In this document: positions 24,958 to 32,311 of the stretch, piece by piece
How the letters are laid out: every line of letters starts with the position of its first letter
Numbering within the stretch: the stretch's first letter is position 1
Source: a virus
IMG/VR virus record: IMGVR_UViG_3300047476_001065
Span: 1 to 40,736 of that record
Length of the DNA: 40,736 nucleotides
Reading direction: 5' to 3' (one strand)
Translations under genes and position numbers: made by a program
Notes under the pieces: model-generated
What the model saw: only the letters and a program-made list of their open reading frames with translations
The model's database searches: none
What the model was told of the DNA's origin: nothing

Positions 24958-26868
24958 ATGGCAATTTTAAATAAAAGCTCAGGTTCTTTGTTTCCTCTAA
25001 TAAACGATATTAGAGAAAAAAATGAAAAAAATGAATCAACAGAACCTAAATTAAAGAGAAATGCTGGAACAAAGTCTGATGTTAGAGTTGGTGACGGCAT
25101 GACTGTCATCTTAACTAAGATTTGGGGAACGTTAAAAAAACAGGAAGACTTTACCAAGGCCTTTAAGAAAAATATTGCTGATGAAAAGAAATTTAAAAAA
25201 GAATCAAAAGATTTGATGAAGAAGAATCATCAAGTTATTTTAAATTCTTTAAATGTTTTAAACAAAGATGTCACAAAAGTTTTAACTAAGCTTTTAGATG
25301 TTAATGAAAAAAGCGCAAAAGAAGAAACCAAAAGATTAGATGAAGCTGAAAGAGCAGAAGAAATAAAACAAGATTTTTCAAAAGAAACATTTAGAGAGAG
25401 AGAATCTGATTCCGAGAGGAGACACAAAGAACTTTTGGAAGCATTAAAAGGTCTTTCTGGTGGTGAAGGAAAAACAAAAAGACAAAAGAAAACTCCTTTC
25501 GAAAAATTATTAGGTGATTTAAAAAAAGATATGTCGGGATTCTCCGAAGGTCTATTAGCTGGAGTTTTTGGTAGGTCTATTGCTAAATTTTTAGTATCTA
25601 CATTACCTGGTTTAATTTCTACAGCTGTATCAAGTGCGATTGGTTTGGTTTTATCAAATCCTTTGTCTGCACTTGCAGTTGCAATGGCAGGCCTAAGTGC
25701 ATATATGGCTGAGAGCTTTAGAGGTAAAGAAATTGCTTTAAATGAGGCCGCCAAAAAAGGTGATATCAAGTCTATGCGAGAAGAAGCAGAACGACAAGCA
25801 ACTCAAATTGATGATCCTGGTGTAAGTGCTAATACTATTATTAGAGATCGATTGAAGAAAGCTAATACACCACAAGCAATTGCTGCAATAAAACAACTAG
25901 ATCAACAAGAAAAAGACGAAGCTCTTCATCGTCAACATGGTCCAACATCAAGGTCTATGATAATACAAACTGTTAAAGGTAAAGTAGATAGTGTTAATCG
26001 TGGCCAACAATTTCCTGGCAACTTTACATTACCTGTTAATGAAGGTGTATTAAGTAGTGCCATGAAAGAGAATAGAACTATTAAAGGAATAACTAAAGAT
26101 CATAATGGTGTCGATATTGCTGTACCCTACGGTTCACCTGTTAATCCGATTGCTGATGGAGAAATTTTACAGGTTGGTCAAGATGCTGCATCAGGAAAAT
26201 ATGTAAGAGTTAAACATCAAGGTGGAATGGTATCTTCTTACGCACACCTAAGTGCTGTTAATGATAAATTGAAAGTCGGTCAAACCGTCACAACAAAAGA
26301 TGTAATAGCAAGTAGTGGTGGTGAAGGTAAAGATGCAGGTAGATCAACAGGTGCTCATTTACATCTTGGTTTAAGAGATGCATCTGGCCAATGGGTCGAT
26401 CCACAGAGATATATTCCTGAACTTAGTGGTGTGCAAGAAAAAACGAAAGTTGCTAAGGGTGAGGCTGGATCAGGTACAATGTTAGCTTCATCTGAAACAT
26501 CCACTTTAGGTGGTATGTTGTCTGATTCACGTTTATCTTCAATGTTTCCAGATTTAAATTCTTTAGTGAGTACAGCATTGAGTGATGCTCAAAGTATGGT
26601 TAATAAGTCTGCATCATTCTTTCAAGATACTGGTGTTAAAACTACTCAAACTTCTGCAATAGACAGAATGAATGAACAGATGTTGGCACAAATGAGTCTA
26701 AAGAATAATAATCAAAGTTCACCGACCAATATTACTACTATCAATAATGTTGCTTCTGCTGGTGGAAGTGGTGGTCCATCTTTACCAACAATTAGTTCTT
26801 GGAATAGAGATTCAACTTTAGAACGAGCACAATATGGTATGTTAAGGCCAGTTACAGGCATTACATAA
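24958..26868 (+). CDS. Tail lumen protein with M23 (LytM) peptidase domain, tape-measure candidate
   Basis: A 636-residue protein. Residues 50-200 are Lys/Glu-rich coiled coil, and 196-250 are strongly hydrophobic (VSTLPGLISTAVSSAIGLVL, then ALAVAMAGLSAYM). Residues about 355-490 form an M23 metallopeptidase with His382 and Asp386 (HNGVD), His430 (YAHLS) and His467/His469 (GAHLHLG), all the expected zinc and catalytic residues. The C-terminal 140 residues are Ser/Gln-rich. Hydrophobic segments plus a peptidoglycan hydrolase are usual in tape-measure proteins. It lies where T4 has gp27-gp28-gp29 (gp29, 590 residues, is the tape measure). It probably cuts host peptidoglycan on infection, replacing the lysozyme of T4 gp5. 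Whether it measures tail length is inference. Confidence 0.8.
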   Translation: MAILNKSSGSLFPLINDIREKNEKNESTEPKLKRNAGTKSDVRVGDGMTVILTKIWGTLKKQEDFTKAFKKNIADEKKFKKESKDLMKKNHQVILNSLNVLNKDVTKVLTKLLDVNEKSAKEETKRLDEAERAEEIKQDFSKETFRERESDSERRHKELLEALKGLSGGEGKTKRQKKTPFEKLLGDLKKDMSGFSEGLLAGVFGRSIAKFLVSTLPGLISTAVSSAIGLVLSNPLSALAVAMAGLSAYMAESFRGKEIALNEAAKKGDIKSMREEAERQATQIDDPGVSANTIIRDRLKKANTPQAIAAIKQLDQQEKDEALHRQHGPTSRSMIIQTVKGKVDSVNRGQQFPGNFTLPVNEGVLSSAMKENRTIKGITKDHNGVDIAVPYGSPVNPIADGEILQVGQDAASGKYVRVKHQGGMVSSYAHLSAVNDKLKVGQTVTTKDVIASSGGEGKDAGRSTGAHLHLGLRDASGQWVDPQRYIPELSGVQEKTKVAKGEAGSGTMLASSETSTLGGMLSDSRLSSMFPDLNSLVSTALSDAQSMVNKSASFFQDTGVKTTQTSAIDRMNEQMLAQMSLKNNNQSSPTNITTINNVASAGGSGGPSLPTISSWNRDSTLERAQYGMLRPVTGIT

Positions 26869-26874
26869 AAAAAG

Positions 26875-26896
26875 AAACCCACCTTTCGGTGGGTTT
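26875..26896. terminator. Bidirectional rho-independent terminator
   Basis: AAACCCACC and GGTGGGTTT (26875-26883 and 26888-26896) form a perfect 9-bp stem around TTTC. T runs follow on the plus strand, and AAAAAAAG before the stem gives a T run on the minus strand. It lies between the convergent M23 gene and gp32 and can end transcription from both sides. Confidence 0.93.
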
Positions 26897-26900
26897 TTTA

Positions 26901-27785
26901 TTAGTCCTCTGAAGCAAGTCTTTCAAAGTATTTCATGTCATCATCTTCTTCATCCAAATCAGGTTCTTTGGATACTGGAGGTTTTGATTTCACTTGTTCT
27001 TTGATAGTTTCTACGGTAGTCTTTGCTACAGGTTCTCCACCTGCAAGACCAAGAACTTTATCTAAACGAGATTTCAGTTGGTCATAAGATTTAAATTCTT
27101 TATCATCAGTTAGTGCAGATAGAGAATGTTCAGACTTCCAAACTTTTTCAAGTTCATCGTCATCATCTAATAGTGGCTCTGAGGCCTCAAATAAAGAACT
27201 ATCATAATTTTGGTAACCATCTACCTTACGAATCTTTAGTTTAAAGTTAGCACCTTTCCATAAGTCAAATGGATTAATTGGTGTTTCATCCTCAAATTCA
27301 GGATTCATTGCAGCAGTAATCTTGTCAAAGATTTTCTTACCAAACTTGAATAAGAATACTTTGCCGTTGTTTTCTGGATGTTTAGGGTCAGAAACAACAT
27401 AGATGTTGGCCACGTAATTTAACTTACGTTTTTGTTTACGAACAATCTCTTTGTTTGCTTCGATGCCTGAATTCCACAATGATGAATTGTGTTCACACAC
27501 AGGACATTGTTGATTTTTGGTTGTTAAGCAATTATCGATTAACCAACCACCTGGTCCTTGAAAACCATGTGAGAAGATTTTAACCCATGGCAGTGCATCG
27601 TCACCATCACCAGGTGATGCAGGTAGAAAACGAATAGTAGCCATGCCATTACCTGACTTATCTACTTCTGGTTTCCAATAATTTTCTGCACGGTCGGGAA
27701 GTTCGGTGTTGCCGATTGATTCTAGAGCCTTAGACAGTTTGTCTAGGTTGCCTGATTGGCGTTTGAGGTTCGCAAATGAACTCAT
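26901..27785 (-). CDS. gp32: Single-stranded DNA-binding protein gp32
   Basis: A 294-residue homologue of T4 gp32 (301 residues), the cooperative ssDNA-binding protein that organises replication, recombination and repair. The N-terminus is basic (SFANLKRQSGNLDKLSKAL), the cooperativity domain. A zinc site is formed by His73, Cys86, Cys94 and Cys97 (QQCPVCEH), with the same H-x12-C spacing as T4. FKLKIRKVDGYQNYDSS is the OB-fold end. The C-terminus is acidic (DLDEEDDDMKYFERLASED) and would bind gp59 and other replication proteins. It is the last gene of the block with gp33 and gp59 and has an 85-base leader. Confidence 0.95.
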   Translation of the reverse strand: MSSFANLKRQSGNLDKLSKALESIGNTELPDRAENYWKPEVDKSGNGMATIRFLPASPGDGDDALPWVKIFSHGFQGPGGWLIDNCLTTKNQQCPVCEHNSSLWNSGIEANKEIVRKQKRKLNYVANIYVVSDPKHPENNGKVFLFKFGKKIFDKITAAMNPEFEDETPINPFDLWKGANFKLKIRKVDGYQNYDSSLFEASEPLLDDDDELEKVWKSEHSLSALTDDKEFKSYDQLKSRLDKVLGLAGGEPVAKTTVETIKEQVKSKPPVSKEPDLDEEDDDMKYFERLASED

Positions 27786-27874
27786 GTTATGTTACCTTTC
27801 GTATAAACGGAGTATGAACGGAATATTTTCAATGTACTTCTCATAATCAACTTCTAGTATATCATAGTATTTAG
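27786..27874 (-). promoter_or_regulatory. gp32 leader with CTAAATA and repeated CCGTTYATA
   Basis: The 85 bases before gp32 have no gene. On the minus strand CTAAATA (27868-27874) overlaps the stop codon of the upstream HAD gene and may be a late promoter giving gp32 its own transcript. Nearer the start there are two short direct repeats, CCGTTCATA and CCGTTTATA, then AAAGG as ribosome site. T4 gp32 represses its own translation by binding its leader, and an analogous operator could lie here. No pseudoknot could be confirmed by eye. Confidence 0.4.
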
Positions 27875-28365
27875 GCGATTGCAAGCGCATCTTCAATTAA
27901 TTTGATGGTATCTTTTACATCACGGTGCAGTATACCAATACCACCTGCATCTATAAAGGCCTTGATAACATAATCTGTATCATCAACCAATATTCTATCA
28001 TTACCAGATGCATATAAGGCCTTCTTTCTACTACCATTGGTAATATTTGCCTTATATGTAATACTGTGATCTTTCAACCACTGTAACTTTTGTTCTAAGA
28101 CACGACCATGAAATAACTCTCCACCAGATGAAGATAATATTTCAATTTCCACTTTACCTTCAAGTGTTTTCACATAATCTAATAATTCGATTGCACCAGG
28201 AAACCAATCAAGTGTTGCAAAGTTTCCACCTTCAATGAATAACTTCCATTGTTCAGTAAATTCTTTACGTTCTCTGGTTGATGCAGCTTCTACACCAAAC
28301 AACTCAGTGTATCTCTTATTGAAGTCACAGAGTACACCATCCATATCTAAGTATAATGTTTTCAT
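27871..28365 (-). CDS. HAD-family 5'(3')-deoxyribonucleotidase-like protein
   Basis: A 164-residue HAD phosphatase. The nucleophile and acid pair are in LYLDMDGVLCDFNKRY (Asp7 and Asp9), followed by LDWFPGAIELLDYVK, motif II in IEILSSSG, and motif III in DRILVDDTDYVIKAF. Size and motifs fit phage 5'(3')-deoxyribonucleotidases, which dephosphorylate dNMPs. Polynucleotide phosphatases are an alternative. It is inserted between gp59 and gp32, its start overlapping the gp59 stop (ATGA), so it is expressed with replication genes and may adjust nucleotide pools. Confidence 0.8.
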   Translation of the reverse strand: MKTLYLDMDGVLCDFNKRYTELFGVEAASTRERKEFTEQWKLFIEGGNFATLDWFPGAIELLDYVKTLEGKVEIEILSSSGGELFHGRVLEQKLQWLKDHSITYKANITNGSRKKALYASGNDRILVDDTDYVIKAFIDAGGIGILHRDVKDTIKLIEDALAIA

Positions 28366-28964
28366 GTATAATCTTCCACCATTTGTTTCACAATATCTTT
28401 ATAAACTTTTCGGTCATAATTTAAAAATGGTGCATACTTCTCACACTTCAATTTAAATGCAGGCCATATAATATCATCATCAATTTTTTCTTGCCACATG
28501 GGAAAGAAATTCAAAATTTCATTCAGAATAATCAATGTTTCTAAATGTATGGTTTTATCCATCACCATTTTTAGCAATGATGGATACTGACCATTTTTTA
28601 CCTTTAATGTATCATTAACTTTATAATTTTCAAATAAGTGTGTTACATCATCGGTAAATTTATACTTTAGAGAACCAGTAACGGCCAACCATACCTTATA
28701 ATTGTCATCAGCAGGTTTTAATTCTAAGGGGCCTGGTCTGATATTAGGATCAATAAGAAAATTGGCAATATAAAAATTCTTTAGTTCTTCAAAGTTATAC
28801 TTGCGTGACAATCTGTAGAAAAAATACTTATCACCACGTTGTAGAAACTTATCTTGTGACATGGTGGTTTTGCCACCATATTTTATATAATCATATTTGC
28901 CTTTAAAATGTAAACTTAACGAGTGATATAAATTAAAGGCAGCATAACCAGTATTCTCAATCAT
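28362..28964 (-). CDS. gp59: Replicative helicase loader gp59
   Basis: A 200-residue homologue of T4 gp59 (217 residues), which binds forked DNA and gp32 and loads the gp41 helicase. Matching features are LYHSLSLHFKGKYDYIKYGG (T4 KLYLMIKQHMNGKYDVIKYN), RGDKYFFYRLSRKYNFEELK (T4 RRDKYFFQKLSEKYKLKELA), then FYIANFL and TLIILNEILNFF. The gene overlaps gp33 upstream and the HAD gene downstream by ATGA at both ends. The order gp33-gp59-gp32 is that of T4 with one gene added. Confidence 0.93.
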   Translation of the reverse strand: MIENTGYAAFNLYHSLSLHFKGKYDYIKYGGKTTMSQDKFLQRGDKYFFYRLSRKYNFEELKNFYIANFLIDPNIRPGPLELKPADDNYKVWLAVTGSLKYKFTDDVTHLFENYKVNDTLKVKNGQYPSLLKMVMDKTIHLETLIILNEILNFFPMWQEKIDDDIIWPAFKLKCEKYAPFLNYDRKVYKDIVKQMVEDYT

Positions 28965-29182
28965 ATAGGCAGTTTGGATTGTTTCTTTAACATATTGTTG
29001 TCTTGTGCTTCTTCACGTATCTTTGCTTTTAATGCGGCAGAGATAAGTGTACTGGCTACTTCTATTTCAAGTCCTGTATCTTTACAATGTTCTAATATTG
29101 CATCAATTCTGGAACATCTTAATGAGGCAGCCAATTCTTCAATCAATTTACTGAATTCCGAAATTTCACTTTTAGTTGGCAT
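28961..29182 (-). CDS. gp33: Late transcription coactivator gp33
   Basis: A 73-residue protein, shorter than T4 gp33 (112 residues) but with its core: ISEFSKLIEELAASLRCSRI, then DAILEHCKDTGLEIEVASTL and KAKIREEAQDNNML, matching T4 SYLEATTAFLEENSIPETQF ... KIQSEAIDENLL. gp33 binds the RNA polymerase beta flap and couples it to the sliding clamp at late promoters. Its presence agrees with the TATAAATA promoters of this window. The stop overlaps the gp59 start (ATGA). Confidence 0.87.
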   Translation of the reverse strand: MPTKSEISEFSKLIEELAASLRCSRIDAILEHCKDTGLEIEVASTLISAALKAKIREEAQDNNMLKKQSKLPI

Positions 29183-29184
29183 AA

Positions 29185-29724
29185 TTAGGTTCTGGTATAA
29201 AATATATGGTTACCAATTCTCATCACTACACCTTTTTTGTCCCATTTTGGATTTACATAAGATGCATGATAAAACATTGCGTTCATTTGTGATATTCTAA
29301 CATGTGCAATAGGTTCTGTCAAGGCCTTTTGTGCAATATATTGTGATTCTTGCCACATGTAACTATCTTTTGGAGTAGTTAATTTATTGCATGTCCAACT
29401 GAATTGGCAAACAGTTCTACCTTTGATTTTATCTTTCTGATACACAACACCACAAATAGAATTTGGGTATTTACCAGAGTTTGCACGGTTGATAGTAACC
29501 TGTGCAACTGCCATCTTACCTTCAAAGGATTCAGATGCAGCTTCGTAGTAGATATTCTTTGCAAGACAATCCATTTCTTTTGTCATAGCAATCCGGACTT
29601 CTTGTGTAATTTCTTTTGCCACATAATGTGGAAAAGAGTAGGCCAACATTACTGTAAACAGTAAGAATGAGGCGATTAGTAAATTTATACTGGTAAAAAT
29701 TCCAGTTAGCTTTGAGTTAAGCAT
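29185..29724 (-). CDS. SleB-type cell-wall hydrolase (signal-anchor endolysin)
   Basis: A 179-residue protein with an N-terminal hydrophobic segment at about residues 11-30 (TSINLLIASFLLFTVMLAYS) and then a Hydrolase_2/SleB domain: MDCLAKNIYYEAASESFEGK (catalytic Glu61), MAVAQVTINRANSGKYPNSI, then CGVVYQ, CQFSW and a late YHASYVNPKW. SleB-type enzymes are lytic transglycosylases that cut peptidoglycan glycan strands. The frame is open further upstream, but AAGGAG is placed just before the ATG at 29724, which sets the start. A signal anchor suggests export by the host Sec system and release at lysis. It is under the late promoter at 30118-30125. Confidence 0.88.
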   Translation of the reverse strand: MLNSKLTGIFTSINLLIASFLLFTVMLAYSFPHYVAKEITQEVRIAMTKEMDCLAKNIYYEAASESFEGKMAVAQVTINRANSGKYPNSICGVVYQKDKIKGRTVCQFSWTCNKLTTPKDSYMWQESQYIAQKALTEPIAHVRISQMNAMFYHASYVNPKWDKKGVVMRIGNHIFYTRT

Positions 29725-29745
29725 GTGATTCTCCTTGTTGATTGG

Positions 29746-29763
29746 GAGTGGCCGAAGCCACTC
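29746..29763. other. Intercistronic hairpin with UUCG loop before the endolysin gene
   Basis: GAGTGGC and GCCACTC form a perfect 7-bp stem. On the minus-strand mRNA the loop is UUCG, an extra-stable tetraloop. It sits between the stop of the 91-residue gene and the AAGGAG site of the endolysin. No T run follows on the minus strand, so an attenuator, mRNA stabiliser or processing site is more likely than a terminator. Confidence 0.6.
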
Positions 29764-29775
29764 TTTCTCACGCAA

Positions 29776-30051
29776 TTACGAGTTTTGCTTTTTCGTTTTA
29801 ATTTCAGGCGTGGTTGTTTGAGACACGAAACCATTAAGCGATGCCGCTTTGGCTATAATATCGTTCTCTGTGGGGAATGTGGGAAGGTTTGGATGATCTG
29901 GTACAGTTTGGCCTTGTACTTTGGCCGACTCGATCTTCATTTCCCAATCTCTGACTACTCTTTCACGGTCGCCGTGATATTCTTCGGTGAGTAGGTCTTT
30001 CGCCATTTTTAGAAGTTCAAGGCGAATCTCGAACGGTGTCATGTTGCTCAT
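29776..30051 (-). CDS. Conserved small T4-like phage protein, unknown function
   Basis: A 91-residue protein, first gene after a late promoter, with AGGAG 8 bases before the ATG. The sequence MTPFEIRLELLKMAKDLLTE, then RDWEMKIESAKVQG and FPTENDIIAKAASLNGFVSQ, is a pattern I recall from many T4-like cyanophage and pelagiphage genomes, always as a hypothetical protein. The helical N-terminus and Pro-rich middle suggest a small soluble protein. It lies directly before the endolysin and gp33. Confidence 0.75.
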   Translation of the reverse strand: MSNMTPFEIRLELLKMAKDLLTEEYHGDRERVVRDWEMKIESAKVQGQTVPDHPNLPTFPTENDIIAKAASLNGFVSQTTTPEIKTKKQNS

Positions 30052-30117
30052 ATACTTCTCCTATTTGTGTGTGAGTGTGTTTAGTTTTTAATGAGAACTA
30101 TAACTCATGTGTAATAG

Positions 30118-30125
30118 TATTTATA
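30118..30125 (-). promoter_or_regulatory. T4-type late promoter TATAAATA for the endolysin-gp33-gp59-gp32 operon
   Basis: A perfect TATAAATA on the minus strand in the gap after the oxygenase gene, giving a leader of about 60 bases before the 91-residue gene. An AT-rich inverted repeat (CGTTATT/AATAACG, 30126-30150) lies just upstream and overlaps the stop of the oxygenase gene. Late timing suits the endolysin. Confidence 0.75.
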
Positions 30126-30130
30126 CGTTA

Positions 30131-30682
30131 TTATTTTTGAAAAAATAACGATAAGGTAAATCTGTAATTTGGTGCTATAGATGATTGTGGTCTCACTGAA
30201 TGTGGTATCTCACCATCAAATACTATAATACGACCTGGTTTATATATAGATGCGTAGGCCACTTCACTTAAATCATCATTAAAGAACATTGTTTCACCAG
30301 CCCAATCATGTTTCCAATGTTTGTTTACATAATATAATAATCCAATCTGGCCTTTGTGTGTATGAGCCCAATGACAATCTGTAGGTGTTGATAGATTCAC
30401 ATGAGCTCTTACCATTTCTTTTCCAACAATCAAATCGTGTATCTTAGTATTTTCTATTTCTTTTAGAATACCAACAACATTTACATCATTTTCATTATAA
30501 TAAGAACACATATACTTGTGTTGTGATGATTCTATAGCATCAGCATCTTCATTACCAATTTTATATAATGAATTTTTGATTATACTATATGCATATTCAC
30601 GTGCATTAAAATCCATCGCACCATCAAAAACATATATGTCTTTATTATTAATTTTAAAATGTTGTTCTTTAATGTTGTTCAA
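30131..30682 (-). CDS. 2-oxoglutarate/Fe(II)-dependent oxygenase
   Basis: A 183-residue protein with a double-stranded beta-helix oxygenase signature: HWAHTHKGQIGLLYYVN (His107 and His109 as probable iron ligands), then DWAGETMFFND, KPGRIIVFDGEIPHSVRP (His161) and YRFTLSLFF (Arg174 as probable 2-oxoglutarate contact). The first ligand pair is His-x-His rather than His-x-Asp, as in some phage families of this fold. The start is TTG at 30682, with GGA about ten bases before it; the next in-frame ATG is residue 23, which would remove a likely strand. Such enzymes are common in aquatic phages and hydroxylate proteins or DNA. The substrate here is unknown. It follows the glycosyltransferase by three bases. 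Confidence 0.8.
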   Translation of the reverse strand: MNNIKEQHFKINNKDIYVFDGAMDFNAREYAYSIIKNSLYKIGNEDADAIESSQHKYMCSYYNENDVNVVGILKEIENTKIHDLIVGKEMVRAHVNLSTPTDCHWAHTHKGQIGLLYYVNKHWKHDWAGETMFFNDDLSEVAYASIYKPGRIIVFDGEIPHSVRPQSSIAPNYRFTLSLFFQK

Positions 30683-30685
30683 AAT

Positions 30686-31405
30686 TTAATTCCAGTATTT
30701 TGAATAGTCTGATTCATTCCAATATTTGTAGTTGTTTCGATTCCAAAAATTTTTAATGAGATACCAGGCCATACCAAAGTAACCCATTTTCTGAAACCTT
30801 CTACTATCTTGACCCAGATAATGTTTGACCAATTTAAATTTCTTAACATCATACATCTTGGATAAAAAGAAATCTTCACTGGTACCAAACTTTTCAGCGA
30901 ACCCACCCAATTCTTCAAATTTACTTCTTCTTGTCAACATATATGCACCAACAGCAAATGGTACCCAGTATTTCATTATGTTGTTGATGATATTGAACAA
31001 CATGAATCCAATCTTTGCTCTAAAGTCATTATCATAACATTTTAAATTTAATCCAATTAAGTCTAAATTGTTATTCTCTAATTCATTTACCGTATCATGT
31101 ACAACTGTGTTAGAGAAAAATCTCACATCACTATCAATGAATAGAATATATGGTGTTGTGACTAGTCTTGCACCATTGTTCTTTGCAATAGAAACTGGAC
31201 CGCCATCAATGATTTCTACATTCAAATAACCTTTATTGGCCTCGATAACTTCTCTCGTGTTATCTGTAGAAGCATCAGCAATAATAATTCTAGTGTCACC
31301 AATGTTTTGGTTTCTTAGACTGTCAAGTAAGTGATGAATATAATCTTGTTCATTCTTACATGGAACAACAATCGTTATCTTATCTTTTAATTCATCTTCT
31401 GACAT
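30686..31405 (-). CDS. Family 2 glycosyltransferase
   Basis: A 239-residue GT-A protein. ITIVVPCKNEQDYIHHLLDS and IIIADASTDNTREVI form the nucleotide-sugar fold. FIDSDVRFF contains the metal-binding DSD (91-93), and ELGGFAEKFGTSEDFFLSKM is the usual acceptor-side motif ((E)DF). No membrane anchor is seen. It may add a sugar to modified phage DNA, a virion protein or host surface glycan; the sequence does not show which. It has AAGGTAGAAGG before the ATG and a possible promoter upstream, and probably forms a unit with the oxygenase. Confidence 0.88.
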   Translation of the reverse strand: MSEDELKDKITIVVPCKNEQDYIHHLLDSLRNQNIGDTRIIIADASTDNTREVIEANKGYLNVEIIDGGPVSIAKNNGARLVTTPYILFIDSDVRFFSNTVVHDTVNELENNNLDLIGLNLKCYDNDFRAKIGFMLFNIINNIMKYWVPFAVGAYMLTRRSKFEELGGFAEKFGTSEDFFLSKMYDVKKFKLVKHYLGQDSRRFQKMGYFGMAWYLIKNFWNRNNYKYWNESDYSKYWN

Positions 31406-31430
31406 TTACCTTCTACCTTAAAGCCATCAA

Positions 31431-31459
31431 ATTTTAATTTATATTTTAAACTATGTAAA
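31431..31459 (-). promoter_or_regulatory. Possible sigma70-type promoter before the glycosyltransferase
   Basis: Minus strand TTTACA (31454-31459), 17 bases, TAAAAT (31431-31436): each box is one base off consensus with ideal spacing. It lies in the 60-base gap between the LpxH-like gene and the glycosyltransferase, leaving a leader of about 20 bases with a good ribosome site. The region is very AT-rich, so a chance match is possible. Confidence 0.4.
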
Positions 31460-31465
31460 CTAGTT

Positions 31466-32311
31466 TCACAACTCTGTTGATCCGGGAACTCCAGTGTCAC
31501 TTTTCCTGGTACGTCCTTTGGATCGCTTATGTTGACTGCTAGTATTATTAGTAACCACATCATCGTTCTCCTGTGTCCATGTGATTATTTCCCATCGACC
31601 ATCATGATGTTCCACTAATGCAGTACAACTCTCAACCCAATCACCATCGTTCATATAAACGATGCCATTAATATCTTTAATCTCTGCGTGGTGTATATGA
31701 CCACATATTACTCCATCAAAGCCACGCTTGCGGCAATAACCAACAAGGTTAAGCTCAAACTGAAACATAAAGTCCAAAGCTTTCTTGACTTTATGCTTAA
31801 GAAACTTAGATAAACTCCAATAACCAAAGCCCATCCTATGCCGTAGCCAATTATACTTGCTGTTAAGACTGAGTACAAAGTCATAGGCCTTATCTCCTAG
31901 AAAACTTAACCAAGGTGCTAATCGTGTTATGCCATCGAATAAGTCACCATGTACTACGAGATAATGTTTACCATCTACACCGATATGCTCTATTTGATTG
32001 ACAACTTCAATCAATCCAAACCCAATACCATAAGGCATCAAAGGTCTTAAAAATTCATCATGATTACCTGCAACATAGACTACTCTGGTGCCACGTTTTG
32101 CGTGACCCATAATCCTACGAACTACATTAGTATGACTTTGTTTCCAACGCCACCTGTTTTGTTGTATTCTCCATGCATCAATTATATCACCAACCATATA
32201 CAAGGTATCACATGTATTATGTTTGAGGAAATTATTTAATTGTTCAGCCTTACAATCTCTTGTACCTAAGTGTACATCAGAGATAAAAATACTACGATAT
32301 GTTTTTTGCAT
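31466..32311 (-). CDS. LpxH-like UDP-2,3-diacylglucosamine phosphoesterase
   Basis: A 281-residue calcineurin-like phosphoesterase of the LpxH/YbbF group. All metal motifs are present: SDVHLG (Asp12, His14), GDIIDAW (Asp42), GNHDE (Asn83, His84), VHGDLFD (His121) and CGHIHHAEI (His205, His207), then NDGDWVESCTAL. LpxH-type enzymes hydrolyse UDP-2,3-diacylglucosamine to lipid X in lipid A synthesis; close relatives act on other substrates. The 30-residue C-terminal tail is Arg/Lys/Ser-rich (SSQHKRSKGRTRKS) and could touch membrane or nucleic acid. It starts 14 bases after the tmRNA 3' region. A host-derived envelope enzyme is likely. Confidence 0.85.
   Translation of the reverse strand: MQKTYRSIFISDVHLGTRDCKAEQLNNFLKHNTCDTLYMVGDIIDAWRIQQNRWRWKQSHTNVVRRIMGHAKRGTRVVYVAGNHDEFLRPLMPYGIGFGLIEVVNQIEHIGVDGKHYLVVHGDLFDGITRLAPWLSFLGDKAYDFVLSLNSKYNWLRHRMGFGYWSLSKFLKHKVKKALDFMFQFELNLVGYCRKRGFDGVICGHIHHAEIKDINGIVYMNDGDWVESCTALVEHHDGRWEIITWTQENDDVVTNNTSSQHKRSKGRTRKSDTGVPGSTEL

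Noticed and set aside
25230-25769. Long minus-strand frame opposite the M23 gene
   Set aside because: It is the antisense of the Lys/Glu-rich coiled coil. The plus-strand frame has a clear domain structure and ribosome context.
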